A stretch of 64,000 nt of DNA from Telluria sp042683405 (GTDB lineage Bacteria > Pseudomonadota > Gammaproteobacteria > Burkholderiales > Burkholderiaceae_D): positions 806,001 through 870,000 of the forward strand of contig NZ_JBHUJS010000003.1 in assembly GCF_042683405.1 (NCBI RefSeq). The letters are read 5' to 3'. How positions within the stretch are numbered: the stretch's first letter is position 1; every line of letters begins with the position of its first letter. A program made the position numbers and the translations under genes. Under the pieces are notes generated by a model. The model was given only the letters and a program-made list of their open reading frames with translations, ran no database searches and was not told where the DNA came from. Shown piece by piece: positions 41,798-51,609 of the stretch.

Positions 41798-42565
41798 TTA
41801 AGGAAGGTTGGCGAGCGCGACGTACTGTTCGAGGCTGACCGCCTCGGGCCGCGCCTGCGGGTCGATGCCGGCTTCCACCAGTTGCGCCTCGGTGAACATG
41901 CCGGCCACGCAGTTGCGGATTACCTTGCGGCGCTGCGAGAACGCCTTTTGCACCACCTGCTCCAGCCGGGCGCCGTCGCAGGCCAGCTTGCGGCGCGTCG
42001 GCACCATGCGCACGATCGCCGAATCGACTTTGGGCGGCGGGTCGAATGCTTCCGGCGGCACGATGAACAGCAGCGCCATGTCATAGCGCCATTGCAGCAT
42101 CACCGACAGGCGGCCATAGGCCTTGGTGCCCGGCTCGGCCACCATGCGCTCGACCACTTCCTTCTGCAGCATGAAATGCTGGTCCTCGATCGCGTCCGCA
42201 TACTCCGCGAGATGGAACAGCAGCGGGCTCGAGATGTTGTACGGCAGGTTGCCGACCACGCGCAGCTTCTTCCCTTCCGGGACCGGGATCGAACCGAAGT
42301 CGAACTTGAGCGCGTCGCCCGAATGCACGGTCAGCTTCTCGCGCGGGAACTGCTTTTCCAGGCGCGCGACCAGGTCGCGGTCCAGCTCCACCACGTGCAT
42401 GTGCGACAGCTGCTTGAGCAGAAGTTTGGTCATCGCCGCCAGGCCGGGGCCGATCTCGACCATCGTGTCGTCCTGGCGCGGGCCGATCGCGTCGATGATG
42501 TTGTTCAGGACGTGGTCGTCGGTGAGGAAGTTCTGGCCGAAGCGTTTGCGTGCGATGTGTTTCAT
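41798..42565 (-). CDS. rsmA: 16S rRNA dimethyladenosine transferase
   Basis: The 255-residue enzyme dimethylates A1518 and A1519 in helix 45 of 16S rRNA. KRFGQNFLTD opens the protein, EIGPGLAAMT is the SAM site, and NLPYNISSPLLFHL carries the NLPY catalytic motif. The start overlaps the pdxA stop by four bases. It is the last gene of lptD-surA-pdxA-rsmA, as in E. coli. Confidence 0.97.
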   Translation of the reverse strand: MKHIARKRFGQNFLTDDHVLNNIIDAIGPRQDDTMVEIGPGLAAMTKLLLKQLSHMHVVELDRDLVARLEKQFPREKLTVHSGDALKFDFGSIPVPEGKKLRVVGNLPYNISSPLLFHLAEYADAIEDQHFMLQKEVVERMVAEPGTKAYGRLSVMLQWRYDMALLFIVPPEAFDPPPKVDSAIVRMVPTRRKLACDGARLEQVVQKAFSQRRKVIRNCVAGMFTEAQLVEAGIDPQARPEAVSLEQYVALANLP

Positions 42566-43614
42566 GTTTCCGTTGTCTGTGATTGGCCGGCGGAAGCGCG
42601 CGCCATGGCCAGCGCGGTGCGCACCGCCTGCTCCATGCTGGCGCTGTCCGCGATGCCGGTGCCGCGCGCCGCGATGTCGAGCGCGGTGCCGTGGTCGACC
42701 GAGGTGCGCACCAGCGGCAAGCCGAGCGTGATGTTGACGCCGCGGCCGAAGGTCGCGTGCTTGAGGACCGGAAGGCCCTGGTCGTGGTACATCGCCAGCA
42801 CGCAGTCCGCGTCCTCGAGGTACTTGGGCTGGAACAGCGTATCGGCCGGGTACGGGCCGCGCGCGTCGATGCCGCGGGCGCGCGCCGCTTCCAGGGCCGG
42901 CGTGATGGTATCGATCTCCTCGCGCCCAAGATAGCCGCCCTCGCCCGCGTGCGGGTTCAGTCCGGCGACCAGGATGCGCGGCGAATTTATGCCGAAGCGG
43001 CGGCGCAGGTCGTGGTCGATGATGTCGAGCACCCGCGCCAGCCCGTCCTGCGTGATCGCGCCGGCGACCTCGCGCAGCGGCAGGTGGGTGGTGGCCAGCG
43101 CCACGCGCAGCGGATGGCCGCCGGGCAGCGGGCCGGCCAGCATCATCACGACCTGCGCGGTGCCGGTCTTCTCGGCGAGGTATTCGGTGTGGCCGGAGAA
43201 CGCGACGCCGGCATCGTTGATCGTGCTTTTCTGGAGCGGCGCCGTGGCCATCGCGTCGAACCAGCCGCGCCCGATGCCTTCCAGCGCCAGGTCGAGGGTG
43301 GCGAGCACCGCGCGTCCGTTGGCCGCATCGAGCACGCCCGGGCGCACCGGCACTTCCAGCGGCACGTCGATCACGGTGAGGCGCTCAGGCCCGAAGGACG
43401 GCAGCCCTCCGTTGCGGACGGCCTGCAGGGACAGGGCGGACAGGCGGATCGCGGGATCGATCTGCGCGGCGGTCAGCGCCAGCAGCGCGCTGTCGCCAAG
43501 CAGGATGCAGTTCGCTTCGTGGCGCAGCGCCCACGCGGCGCGGATCGAGATTTCCGGGCCGATCCCGGCCGGCTCTCCCGTGGTGATCGCGATCGCCGGC
43601 CTGGGTGCTGGCAT
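42562..43614 (-). CDS. pdxA: 4-hydroxythreonine-4-phosphate dehydrogenase
   Basis: The 350-residue NAD-dependent enzyme of pyridoxal 5'-phosphate synthesis opens with AITTGEPAGIGPEI, has FSGHTEYLAEKTG in the active site and metal-ligand histidines in TTHLPL and GLNPHAGEGGYLG. MYHDQGLPVLK is the family's C-terminal signature. The start lies four bases after the surA stop and the end overlaps rsmA. Confidence 0.97.
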   Translation of the reverse strand: MPAPRPAIAITTGEPAGIGPEISIRAAWALRHEANCILLGDSALLALTAAQIDPAIRLSALSLQAVRNGGLPSFGPERLTVIDVPLEVPVRPGVLDAANGRAVLATLDLALEGIGRGWFDAMATAPLQKSTINDAGVAFSGHTEYLAEKTGTAQVVMMLAGPLPGGHPLRVALATTHLPLREVAGAITQDGLARVLDIIDHDLRRRFGINSPRILVAGLNPHAGEGGYLGREEIDTITPALEAARARGIDARGPYPADTLFQPKYLEDADCVLAMYHDQGLPVLKHATFGRGVNITLGLPLVRTSVDHGTALDIAARGTGIADSASMEQAVRTALAMARASAGQSQTTET

Positions 43615-43618
43615 GGGG

Positions 43619-45001
43619 TCAGCCTTGTTCGCGGAACTCGACGTAGGCGCGGTCGCGCACCTGGCGCTCCCAGTCTTCCAGCGCTTCCTGCTGCTTGCGG
43701 GCGAACAGGGCCTGGCGCGCCTCCTGGCGCTTGCGTTCCTTGGCCTGGTCGTCGGCCTTGCGCTCGACCACTTCGATCAGGTGCAGGCCCAGCGGAGTCT
43801 TGACGATGCCCGACACTTCGCCCGGCTTGAGCGCGTTCATCACGTTCTCGAATTCCGGCATCGTATCGCCCGGGTACAGCCAGCCCAGGTCGCCGCCTTT
43901 GGCCGCCGAGGCGTCGTTCGAGTGCTGGCGAGCCAGGTCCTCGAACTTTGCGGACTTGCTGTCCACCTGGGCTTTCAGTTCGGTGAGCTTTTTCTGCGCT
44001 TCCGCTTCCGACATGGTCGGCGTGATCTTGAGCAGGATGTGGCGCGCGCGGGTCTGCTGCACCACTGGCGCATCGTCCTGCTTGGCCTGGGTGCGCTTGT
44101 CGACCAGCTTGAGGATGTGGAAGCCGGTCGAGCTGCGGATCGGCTCCGTCACCTGGCCCGCGTTCAGCTTGAGCAGCGCCTCGCCGATCACCGGCGGCAG
44201 GCCGTTGGCCGGACGCCAGCCGACCGCGCCGCCCTGCAGCGCGTCGGGCGAGTCGGAGAAGGTCGCCGCCACGCGGGCGAAGTCGGCGCCGGTGCGCAGC
44301 TGGCGCATGACTTCGTCGGCGCGCGCGCGGCGGGCCGCGATCTGCTCCGGCGAGGCGTTGTCGGGGATGCGCACCAGGATCTGCGCGATGTTCAGTTCCA
44401 CGTTCTGCGCCGCGGCGGCCTGCTCGCCCGCCATGAAGGTGTCCACTTCCGCGTCCGACACCTGGATCTTGGCGTCGACTTCATGCTCGCGCAGGCGGGT
44501 CAGGATGATCTCCTTGCGGATCTCTTCGCGGAAGGTCGCGAACGGCATGCCGTCCTTTTCCATCGCATTGCGCAGCTCCTGCACCGACATCTTCTGGCCT
44601 TCGGCGATGCGGACGATCGCGCGGTCGAGCTCGATGTCGCTGATCTTGACGCCGTATTCGGCCGCCAGCTGCAGCTGCGCGCGCTCGACGATCATGCGTT
44701 CGGTGACCTGGCGTTCCAGGTCCTCGCGGTCCGGCATCGGCGCGTTGGCCGCGCGCATGCGGTTTTCGATGTCGCGCACGCGTCCGGCCAGCTCGTTACG
44801 GGTGATCACTTCGTCGTTAACCACCACCGCGATCGAGTCGATCACATTTGCCGAGGACGATGCCGGCGGCAGGAAGCCGGTCGGCGCCGCGGGCTTGGCC
44901 GGCGCGGCCGGCGCCGCCGATTGCGCGTTGGCCGTGCCAGCGGTCAGGGCGCACAGCAGCGCGGCGGCAAGGCTGATTTGGTGGAGTCCGGTGTGTCGCA
45001 T
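43619..45001 (-). CDS. surA: Periplasmic chaperone and peptidyl-prolyl isomerase SurA
   Basis: The protein is 460 residues from the ATG at 45001, followed by a signal peptide (cleavage near NAQSA). An earlier in-frame start would overlap lptD and precede a non-signal segment. An N-terminal chaperone domain (about 55-200; IDSIAVVVNDEVITRNEL) precedes two parvulin domains (about 205-305 and 325-425; FHILKLVDKR, GLHLIEVVERK) and a C-terminal helix. It escorts outer-membrane proteins, including LptD, to BAM. It is second gene of the lptD operon. Confidence 0.95.
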   Translation of the reverse strand: MRHTGLHQISLAAALLCALTAGTANAQSAAPAAPAKPAAPTGFLPPASSSANVIDSIAVVVNDEVITRNELAGRVRDIENRMRAANAPMPDREDLERQVTERMIVERAQLQLAAEYGVKISDIELDRAIVRIAEGQKMSVQELRNAMEKDGMPFATFREEIRKEIILTRLREHEVDAKIQVSDAEVDTFMAGEQAAAAQNVELNIAQILVRIPDNASPEQIAARRARADEVMRQLRTGADFARVAATFSDSPDALQGGAVGWRPANGLPPVIGEALLKLNAGQVTEPIRSSTGFHILKLVDKRTQAKQDDAPVVQQTRARHILLKITPTMSEAEAQKKLTELKAQVDSKSAKFEDLARQHSNDASAAKGGDLGWLYPGDTMPEFENVMNALKPGEVSGIVKTPLGLHLIEVVERKADDQAKERKRQEARQALFARKQQEALEDWERQVRDRAYVEFREQG

Positions 45002-45035
45002 AATCTTGAAAGTACTCTTTCGGATAAATGGATTG

Positions 45036-47240
45036 TCAGCGCGACGTGCCATCGTTCAGGCGCGTGTAGCCGGGGATGCTGCGGTAGAACGACTCGAGCG
45101 GGCTGCCGAAGCCGAGCTTGGACAGTCCGTTCAGTTCAAGCTGGAAGAACGCCGGGGTCGAGGTCTGCTGCGCCGCCGTCACGAAGCGCTGGGCTCCCAT
45201 CCGGAACACCCAGCAGTCGGCCCGGTATTCGAGCCCGACCAGCCCTTCGATCAGCTTGCGGTCACGCAGAGAATAACTCACCCGGCCCACGCCATACCAG
45301 CGTTGCGCGATCGGCCATTGTGACGAAATGTCCACGTTCTTGAAGCTGTCGCGCAGGTAGCGGTAGGAGGCGTTGACCACCTTCTTCTCGCCCGGCATCC
45401 ACTGCACGCCGTAGTTCGAGGTGTAAGTCTGCTTCGCGCTTGCATTGTATTGTACTGCGCTGTCGAAGTTCCATTCCGGCGTGATGCGGCCCGATGCCGA
45501 CAGCAGCAGGTCGGAGCGCGATTCGTTGCGCGGCGCCGAGCGGTCGATCGTGACGCGCTGGTCCTTGAAATAGAAGCGCTGGCCCAGCGCCAGGCGCAGG
45601 CGCTCGGCGCCGGATTCCTCGATATAGCGCGACACCACCGCCACCGTCATCTGGTTGGCGTCGCTGATGCGGTCCTGGCCGATGAAGCGGTTCTCGGTGA
45701 AGATCTGCGCGAAGTTGAAGCCCGTTTCCGCCGAATCGAAGTTCGGCAGGTTGTCCTGGTTCTTGTACGGTGTGTACACGTAGAACAGGCGCGGCTCGAG
45801 CGTCTGCGTCACGGCCGAACCGAACAGCGTGGACGGGCGCTCGAACACCATGCCGGAATCGACCGAGAAGGTTGGCAGCGTGCGCGAATACGAACGCGCG
45901 CCGTTGAACTCCGTCTCCAGGTCGTATTTGGTCGCGTGCAGCATCAGCTTGGGCGTGACGAAGTAGCCGGAGCGGACAATCGGGTAGGACAGCTGCGGGT
46001 TGACCACCGCGCGGTTGCCTTCGATCAGGGTCGGGTGCGCGAAGCGGGTGGCTTCGGCGTCGACCGACCAGTCGAAGCCCGCCACGTCGTAGCGCGCCGC
46101 GCGGAAGTTCACCTGCGGCAGGCGGTCATACGGGCGCGGCACGGTGAACGCGGAATTGGTGCGCGAGGCGGGGTCCTGCAGCACCTGGTAGCCTTGCGCG
46201 CGCGCCGACAGGCTCCAGTACTTGGTGACGTAATCGGTGCGCAGCTCGCGCAGCAGCTGGCGTTCCGCCGTGCTGTTGACCGACTTGGAAAAGTCGCTCG
46301 GGTATTCGTCGTCGGAGGCGGCGCGCACGTTCCAGCCGTACGACCAGTTCGGCGCCAGCCGCTGCGAGTGGAACGAGTTGACCTGCCAGCGGTTGGTGTT
46401 GGTCTGCTTGTCGTCCGGCAGCACCTCGACCTGGGTCTCGCCGGCGTAGGTCTCGCCCAGGTAGCGCGCGTGCGCCATCGCCATCAGGCCGCGGTTGCCC
46501 ATCAGGCGCGGCGTCAGCGTCAGGTCGCGGTTGGGCGCGATGTTGAAGTAGTAAGGCAGCGTGATCTCGCTGTCGCCCTTCGAGCCCAGGCCTACCGATG
46601 GCGGGAGCCAGCCGGAGCGGCGCGCGCCCGACAGCGAGAACGACAGGGCTGGCGCGCCGATAATCGGCACGCCCTTGAAGTACACCACCGTGCGCGCCGC
46701 CATGCCGACGTCGCGGCCGGCGTCGAGGCGCAGCGTGTCGGCCTTGAGGTACCAGTCCGGATCGGGACCGGCGCAGGTGCTGTAGGTGCCGTCGATGACC
46801 ACGGCCACGTCCTCGGACAGGAAGTCCATGCGCGTGGCCTGGCCCTGCGCGTTGTTCAGTTCCAGCCAGTATTGGGGGCGGATCACATAGCCCTTGCCGG
46901 AATCGAGATTCAGGCGCAGCTCCTCGCCGCGGTAGCGGTCGCCGTAGCGCCACATTTGCACGTTGCCGGCCGCGCGCACCTCGTCCTCGACCGCCAGGTA
47001 GCAGGCGGTATCGGCCTTCATGCGGGTCAGGCCGCGGGTGATTTCGACGTCGCCGGTGAGCGTGACTTCGCGGTCCGGGCGGCCGGTGACCTGCTCGGCC
47101 GATGCCACCACCGGGGCGTCCGGGTCCTCGGCCCGTTCGGTGCGCGTCTGCGCCTGCACGCTGCCCGCAACGGCGGCGGCCATGGCAGTGAGCGCGAATG
47201 CGCGGCGCGTCGGGTACTTTGAAGCCGAAAACCAGGTCAT
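45036..47240 (-). CDS. lptD: LPS-assembly protein LptD
   Basis: The 734-residue outer-membrane protein has a signal peptide (cleavage near VQAQT, residue 31), then an OstA/LptA-like periplasmic domain (about 45-180; VTLTGDVEITRGLTRMKAD). A large beta-barrel with GWLPPSVGLGSKGD-type LptD_C features follows. It forms the LPS translocon with LptE. It is shorter than E. coli LptD (784). A TATAAT element precedes it. First gene of lptD-surA-pdxA-rsmA, divergent from amgK. Confidence 0.95.
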   Translation of the reverse strand: MTWFSASKYPTRRAFALTAMAAAVAGSVQAQTRTERAEDPDAPVVASAEQVTGRPDREVTLTGDVEITRGLTRMKADTACYLAVEDEVRAAGNVQMWRYGDRYRGEELRLNLDSGKGYVIRPQYWLELNNAQGQATRMDFLSEDVAVVIDGTYSTCAGPDPDWYLKADTLRLDAGRDVGMAARTVVYFKGVPIIGAPALSFSLSGARRSGWLPPSVGLGSKGDSEITLPYYFNIAPNRDLTLTPRLMGNRGLMAMAHARYLGETYAGETQVEVLPDDKQTNTNRWQVNSFHSQRLAPNWSYGWNVRAASDDEYPSDFSKSVNSTAERQLLRELRTDYVTKYWSLSARAQGYQVLQDPASRTNSAFTVPRPYDRLPQVNFRAARYDVAGFDWSVDAEATRFAHPTLIEGNRAVVNPQLSYPIVRSGYFVTPKLMLHATKYDLETEFNGARSYSRTLPTFSVDSGMVFERPSTLFGSAVTQTLEPRLFYVYTPYKNQDNLPNFDSAETGFNFAQIFTENRFIGQDRISDANQMTVAVVSRYIEESGAERLRLALGQRFYFKDQRVTIDRSAPRNESRSDLLLSASGRITPEWNFDSAVQYNASAKQTYTSNYGVQWMPGEKKVVNASYRYLRDSFKNVDISSQWPIAQRWYGVGRVSYSLRDRKLIEGLVGLEYRADCWVFRMGAQRFVTAAQQTSTPAFFQLELNGLSKLGFGSPLESFYRSIPGYTRLNDGTSR

Positions 47241-47289
47241 TGGACGAAGCGGAACACCATAAATGGCGATTTTTTAGATTGAATCCCTT

Positions 47290-47295
47290 ATTATA
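47290..47295 (-). promoter_or_regulatory. -10 element of lptD
   Basis: Minus-strand TATAAT lies 50 bp before the lptD ATG in the 97-bp gap shared with divergent amgK. The -35 is not clear. Confidence 0.4.
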
Positions 47296-47337
47296 TGGGA
47301 ATCGATACCAAACACGGGTTTTCCCGGCTTCCGCTTC

Positions 47338-48396
47338 ATGTCTTTTTCGCATTCCCCTTCCGGTACGCCCGCCCCCACTGACGCACGCATCGACCAACTT
47401 ACCGCCTGGCTCTCCACGCTTGGCCTGGTCGATATCGCCAGCCGCCGCCCTGCGTCGGCTGACGCCAGTTTCCGCCGCTATTTCCGGCTCGACGTCCTGC
47501 CCGAGCTGCGCGACAGGCTGGGCGACACCCTGATCGCCATGGACGCGCCGCCGGAACGCGAGAACGTGCCGGCCTTCGTGCACGTCCAGGGGCTGTTGCT
47601 GGAGGCCGGCGTGACCGTGCCGGCCATCGTCGCGCAGGATGTGCCGAGCGGCTTCCTGCTGCTGTCCGACCTGGGCACCACCACCTACCTGCAGCGCATC
47701 GACATCGACAACGCCGCCTTCATGTACTCGGACGCGGTCGACTCGCTGATCAAGTTCCAGCTGGCTTCCCGGCCGGGCGTGCTGCCCGAGTTCGACCGCG
47801 CCTTCGTGATGCGCGAGCTGAACCTGTTCCCCGAATGGTTCATCGAGCGCCACCTGGGCGTGCAGATGGACGAGCAGCAGAAGGCTGCGCTGGACGCCGT
47901 GTTCGAAGCGATCTGCGCCAACGTGCTGTCGCAGCAGCAGGTCTACATGCACCGCGACTACCACTCGCGCAACCTGATGTTCCTCGAGCGCGGCAACCCG
48001 GGCGTGCTGGATTTCCAGGACGCCGTGTTCGGCCCCGTGACCTACGACCTGGGCTCGCTGCTGCGCGACGCCTACGTGCAATGGGACGAGGAACTGGTGC
48101 TCGACTGGGTGGTGCGCTACTGGCAGAGCGCGAAGAAGGTCGGCCTGCCGGTCAATCCGGACATCGATTCGTTCTACCGCGACTTCGAATTCATGGCGCT
48201 GCAGCGCCACCTGAAGATCCTCGGCATCTTCTGCCGCCTGAACTACCGCGACAACAAGCCGAACTACCTGGGCGACCTGCCGACCGTGATCGATTACGTG
48301 CGCAAGACCGCCAACCGCTACACCGTCCTCAAGCCGCTCATCAAACTGATGGACGAATTCGAAGACAAGGCGCCGCAAGTCGGCTACACGTTCTGA
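47338..48396 (+). CDS. amgK: N-acetylmuramate/N-acetylglucosamine anomeric kinase AmgK
   Basis: The 352-residue sugar kinase of the aminoglycoside phosphotransferase fold has the catalytic loop HRDYHSRNLMF (about 204-214) and the metal-binding DFQDAVFGPVTYDL. It phosphorylates MurNAc and GlcNAc at C1 in the MurU-dependent peptidoglycan recycling route that bypasses de novo UDP-MurNAc synthesis. Identity is fixed by murU starting ten bases downstream. The route is linked to intrinsic fosfomycin tolerance in other species. Confidence 0.93.
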   Translation: MSFSHSPSGTPAPTDARIDQLTAWLSTLGLVDIASRRPASADASFRRYFRLDVLPELRDRLGDTLIAMDAPPERENVPAFVHVQGLLLEAGVTVPAIVAQDVPSGFLLLSDLGTTTYLQRIDIDNAAFMYSDAVDSLIKFQLASRPGVLPEFDRAFVMRELNLFPEWFIERHLGVQMDEQQKAALDAVFEAICANVLSQQQVYMHRDYHSRNLMFLERGNPGVLDFQDAVFGPVTYDLGSLLRDAYVQWDEELVLDWVVRYWQSAKKVGLPVNPDIDSFYRDFEFMALQRHLKILGIFCRLNYRDNKPNYLGDLPTVIDYVRKTANRYTVLKPLIKLMDEFEDKAPQVGYTF

Positions 48397-48406
48397 GGCT
48401 GCCGAC

Positions 48407-49129
48407 ATGAAAGCGATGATTTTTGCCGCAGGCCGCGGCGAGCGCATGCGCCCGCTGACCGACTCCTGCCCCAAGCCGCTGCTCAAGGTGCGCGGACGCC
48501 CCCTGATCGTCTGGCAGATCCTGTCGCTGGTGCGCGCCGGGATCACCGAGATCGTGATTAACCATTCGCACCTCGGCCACATGATCGAGGCGGAGCTGGG
48601 CGACGGCAGCAAGTTCGGCGCCCGCATCGCCTATTCGCACGAGCCGGCGCCGCTGGAAACCGCGGGCGGCATCGCCAACGCGTTGCACCTGCTGGGCGAC
48701 CAGCCCTTCGTCGCGGTATCGGGCGACATTTATTGCCCCTACTTCGACTACACCCAGGTGCTGGACGTCCTGCACGACAAGGATATGTGGGGCAACCCGT
48801 ACCCGAAGGACAAGCGCGACGTCGCCTGGCTGTACCTGACGCCGAACCCCTGGCACAACCCGGACGGCGACTTTGCGCTGAACATGTACGCGCTGTCGAA
48901 CGAGGGTTCCCCGAAATGGAATTTCGCCGGCATCGGCGTGTACCGTCCGGAGATGTTCGACGGGATCACCCCGGGCGACTACGTGCGTTTCGGACCGCTG
49001 ATGCGCAAGTACATCGACCTGGGCCAGGTGGGCGGCGAGATCTATGAAGGCGAATGGGTCAATGTCGGCACCGTCGGCCAGCTGGAAGAACTGAACGCGC
49101 CGCTGGCGGCGAAGGCCCCCGCCGCATGA
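48407..49129 (+). CDS. murU: N-acetylmuramate alpha-1-phosphate uridylyltransferase MurU
   Basis: The 240-residue nucleotidyltransferase has AMIFAAGRGERMRPLTD at the N-terminus (NTP site), SCPKPLLKVRGRPL next, GDIYCPYFDY (catalytic metal Asp near 106) and a short C-terminus with no hexapeptide repeats. Those are MurU rather than GlmU features. It converts MurNAc-1-phosphate and UTP to UDP-MurNAc. It follows amgK, and its stop overlaps the pepP ATG by four bases. Confidence 0.94.
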   Translation: MKAMIFAAGRGERMRPLTDSCPKPLLKVRGRPLIVWQILSLVRAGITEIVINHSHLGHMIEAELGDGSKFGARIAYSHEPAPLETAGGIANALHLLGDQPFVAVSGDIYCPYFDYTQVLDVLHDKDMWGNPYPKDKRDVAWLYLTPNPWHNPDGDFALNMYALSNEGSPKWNFAGIGVYRPEMFDGITPGDYVRFGPLMRKYIDLGQVGGEIYEGEWVNVGTVGQLEELNAPLAAKAPAA

Positions 49130-50433
49130 CCGCCATGCCCGGCTACGCTGGACGGCGGGCCCGCCTGGCCGCTGCGATGCAGCCGGGCGCCGTCGCGATC
49201 GTGCCCACAGCACCGGAGGCGCTGCGCAACGGCGACAGCGAATATCCCTACCGTCACGACAGCTATTTCTACTACCTGACCGGCTTCGACGAACCGGAAG
49301 CGGTGCTGGTGCTCGCGCAGGGCAAGGCGATCCTGTTCTGCCGCCCGCGCGATCCGGAGCGCGAGATCTGGGATGGCTTGCGCCATGGCCCGGACGGCGC
49401 GCGCGAGGCCTTCGGCTTCGACGAGGCCTACGCGGTCGGTGAACTGGATGCGCGCATGCCCGGCCTGCTGGCCGATGCCAGCGCGCTGTATTACGCCAGC
49501 GGGAAGCACGCACAGGTCGACGCACAGCTCGCGCGCTGGCTGGACGCGGTGCGCCAGCGCGCGCGCAGCGGCGTCACCGCGCCGGAAACCGTGCACAACG
49601 TGCGCGTGCTGCTCGACGAGATGCGCCTCATCAAGGACGACGCCGAGCAGGCGCTCATGCGCCGCGCGGCGCTGGTCTCGTCGCGCGCGCACGAACGCGC
49701 GATGCGCGCGACGCGTACCGGCATGCGCGAATACGAAATCGAGGCGGAGCTCCTGTACGAGTTCCGCCGCAACGGCGCCCAGTCCCCGGCCTACACGCCG
49801 ATCGTCGCCTCCGGCCCCAACGCCTGCATCCTGCACTACAACCAGAACCGGCGCCAGGTGGCGGACGGCGACCTGGTGCTGATCGACGCAGGCTGCGAGC
49901 TGGATGGCTACGCATCGGACATCACGCGCACCTATCCGGCCAGCGGCCGCTTCAGCGCGCCGCAGCAGGCGCTGTACGAACTGGTGCTGGCGGCGCAGGC
50001 CGCCGCGATGGCCGAGGCGCGCCCGGGCCTCCCCTACAGCGGCATGCACGACGCAGCGCTGCGCGTACTGGCGCAGGGCATGGTCGACCTGAAGCTGGTG
50101 CCGCACGCCAGCGCCGACGACGCCATCGCCGAGCGCGCCCACCAGCAGTTCTACATGCATGGCACCGGCCACTGGCTGGGCATGGACGTGCACGACTGCG
50201 GTTCCTACCGCGACCTGCAGGCGGAAGGCCGGCCCTCGCGCGCCCTGGCGCCGGGCATGGTGCTGACGGTCGAACCGGGCATCTACGTACGCCCGGCGCA
50301 AGGCGTGCCGGAGCAGTACTGGAACATCGGCATCCGCATCGAGGACGACGTGCTCGTCACGGCCGGCGCATGCGACGTGCTGTCCGACGCGCCCAAGCTG
50401 GTCGCCGACATTGAACACCTGATGCAACGATGA
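49126..50433 (+). CDS. pepP: Xaa-Pro aminopeptidase (PepP, M24 family)
   Basis: The protein is 435 residues from the ATGA overlap with murU; a frame open 24 codons earlier would lie within murU. An N-terminal aminopeptidase-P domain (about 5-130; NGDSEYPYRHDSYFYYLTGF) precedes the pita-bread M24 domain with Mn ligands in LIDAGCE, DITRTYP, HGTGHWLGMDVHD, TVEPGIY and GIRIEDD. It removes N-terminal residues before proline. The next gene overlaps by four bases, as in the pepP-ubiH arrangement. Confidence 0.95.
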   Translation: MTAMPGYAGRRARLAAAMQPGAVAIVPTAPEALRNGDSEYPYRHDSYFYYLTGFDEPEAVLVLAQGKAILFCRPRDPEREIWDGLRHGPDGAREAFGFDEAYAVGELDARMPGLLADASALYYASGKHAQVDAQLARWLDAVRQRARSGVTAPETVHNVRVLLDEMRLIKDDAEQALMRRAALVSSRAHERAMRATRTGMREYEIEAELLYEFRRNGAQSPAYTPIVASGPNACILHYNQNRRQVADGDLVLIDAGCELDGYASDITRTYPASGRFSAPQQALYELVLAAQAAAMAEARPGLPYSGMHDAALRVLAQGMVDLKLVPHASADDAIAERAHQQFYMHGTGHWLGMDVHDCGSYRDLQAEGRPSRALAPGMVLTVEPGIYVRPAQGVPEQYWNIGIRIEDDVLVTAGACDVLSDAPKLVADIEHLMQR

Positions 50434-51581
50434 GCAACGAACTTCACGACTACGATGTGGCGATCTGCGGCGCAGGCCCGGTCGGCATGGCGCTCGCCGC
50501 CCTGCTGGTGCGGCGCGGCCTGGCGCCCGCGCGCATCGCGCTGCTGGACGCCAAGCCGCTCGAGCAGGCCCTGCGCGATCCGCGCTCGATCGCCATCTCG
50601 CACGGCAGCCGCATGCTGCTGGAGCAGGCAGGCGCGTGGCCGGTCGCCGCCACGCCGATCCATGAAATCCACATCTCGCGGCGGGGGCACTTCGGGCGCA
50701 GCCTGATGGACCGCAGCGAGCACCAGCTCGATGCGCTGGGCTATGTGGCGCAGTACGGGGACCTGGTGCGCGTGCTGGGTGCAGCCTGCGGCCGCGCGGG
50801 CGTCGCGGAACTGCGCCCGGCGCGCGTCACCGCAGCGCAGGAACAGCCCGGCGCCGTGCAGCTCACGCTGGAGGATGGCCGCACGATCAGCGCAGGCGTG
50901 GTGGTGCAGGCGGAAGGCGGCGTGTTCGGGGAGCAGGCCGGGCGCAGCCGCGTGCGCGACTACGGCCAGACGGCGGTGATTGCGCGGGTAACGGCGACGC
51001 GCCCGGTGGCGAACCGCGCATACGAACGCTTTACCGAAGAAGGGCCGCTCGCGATGCTGCCGCAGGACGGCAGCGATGGCCATCAATATGCCCTGGTCTG
51101 GTGCATGGCGCCGGATCGCGCGCAGCAGGTTGCGGCGCTCGACGACGCTGCGTTCCTGGCCGCGCTGGGCGAGGCGTTCGGCACGCGGCTGGGCAGCTTC
51201 AGCGGCGCCAGCAAGCGCGTTGCCTTCCCGCTCGGCCTGAACGCGGGGACAGAGGGCAGCGCGCGCATCGCGGCGGTAGGGAACGCGGCGCAAACCTTGC
51301 ACCCGGTGGCCGGACAGGGATTGAACCTGGGCCTGCGCGACGCGGCGGTGCTGGCGCGGCTGCTGGCGCGCGGCCCCGGCCCGCAGGCGCTTGCCCGCTT
51401 CGCCGAAGAGCGGCGCGCCGACCGCGACACCGTCATCGCCGCGACCGATGCGATGGCGCGCGCATTCGCGCGCCAGGGTGCCAGCCAGGCCATACTGGGC
51501 CTGTCGCTCGGCGCGCTCGATGCGGCGCGTCCCGCGCGCATGCTGCTGGCCGAACTGATGATGTTCGGCCGCCGCGCCTGA
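50430..51581 (+). CDS. UbiH/UbiF/Coq6 family FAD-dependent hydroxylase
   Basis: The 383-residue flavoprotein hydroxylase has the dinucleotide motif VAICGAGPVGMALA, the DG-type middle motif DPRSIAISHGSR and the second FAD motif GNAAQTLHPVAGQGLNLGLRDA, the UbiH-family signature. Members hydroxylate the ubiquinone ring in aerobic Q8 synthesis. Position immediately after pepP points to UbiH (C4 hydroxylase), but paralogues in betaproteobacteria differ in regiospecificity, so the exact step is left open. Convergent with the M28 peptidase gene. Confidence 0.88.
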   Translation: MSNELHDYDVAICGAGPVGMALAALLVRRGLAPARIALLDAKPLEQALRDPRSIAISHGSRMLLEQAGAWPVAATPIHEIHISRRGHFGRSLMDRSEHQLDALGYVAQYGDLVRVLGAACGRAGVAELRPARVTAAQEQPGAVQLTLEDGRTISAGVVVQAEGGVFGEQAGRSRVRDYGQTAVIARVTATRPVANRAYERFTEEGPLAMLPQDGSDGHQYALVWCMAPDRAQQVAALDDAAFLAALGEAFGTRLGSFSGASKRVAFPLGLNAGTEGSARIAAVGNAAQTLHPVAGQGLNLGLRDAAVLARLLARGPGPQALARFAEERRADRDTVIAATDAMARAFARQGASQAILGLSLGALDAARPARMLLAELMMFGRRA

Positions 51582-51609
51582 ACGGGTGCGGGACTGCCCC
51601 GCCGCGGGA

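Noticed and set aside
43619..45052. Longer SurA starting at 45052
   Set aside because: It would overlap the lptD coding end and put 17 polar residues before the signal peptide; the ATG at 45001 gives a normal export signal.
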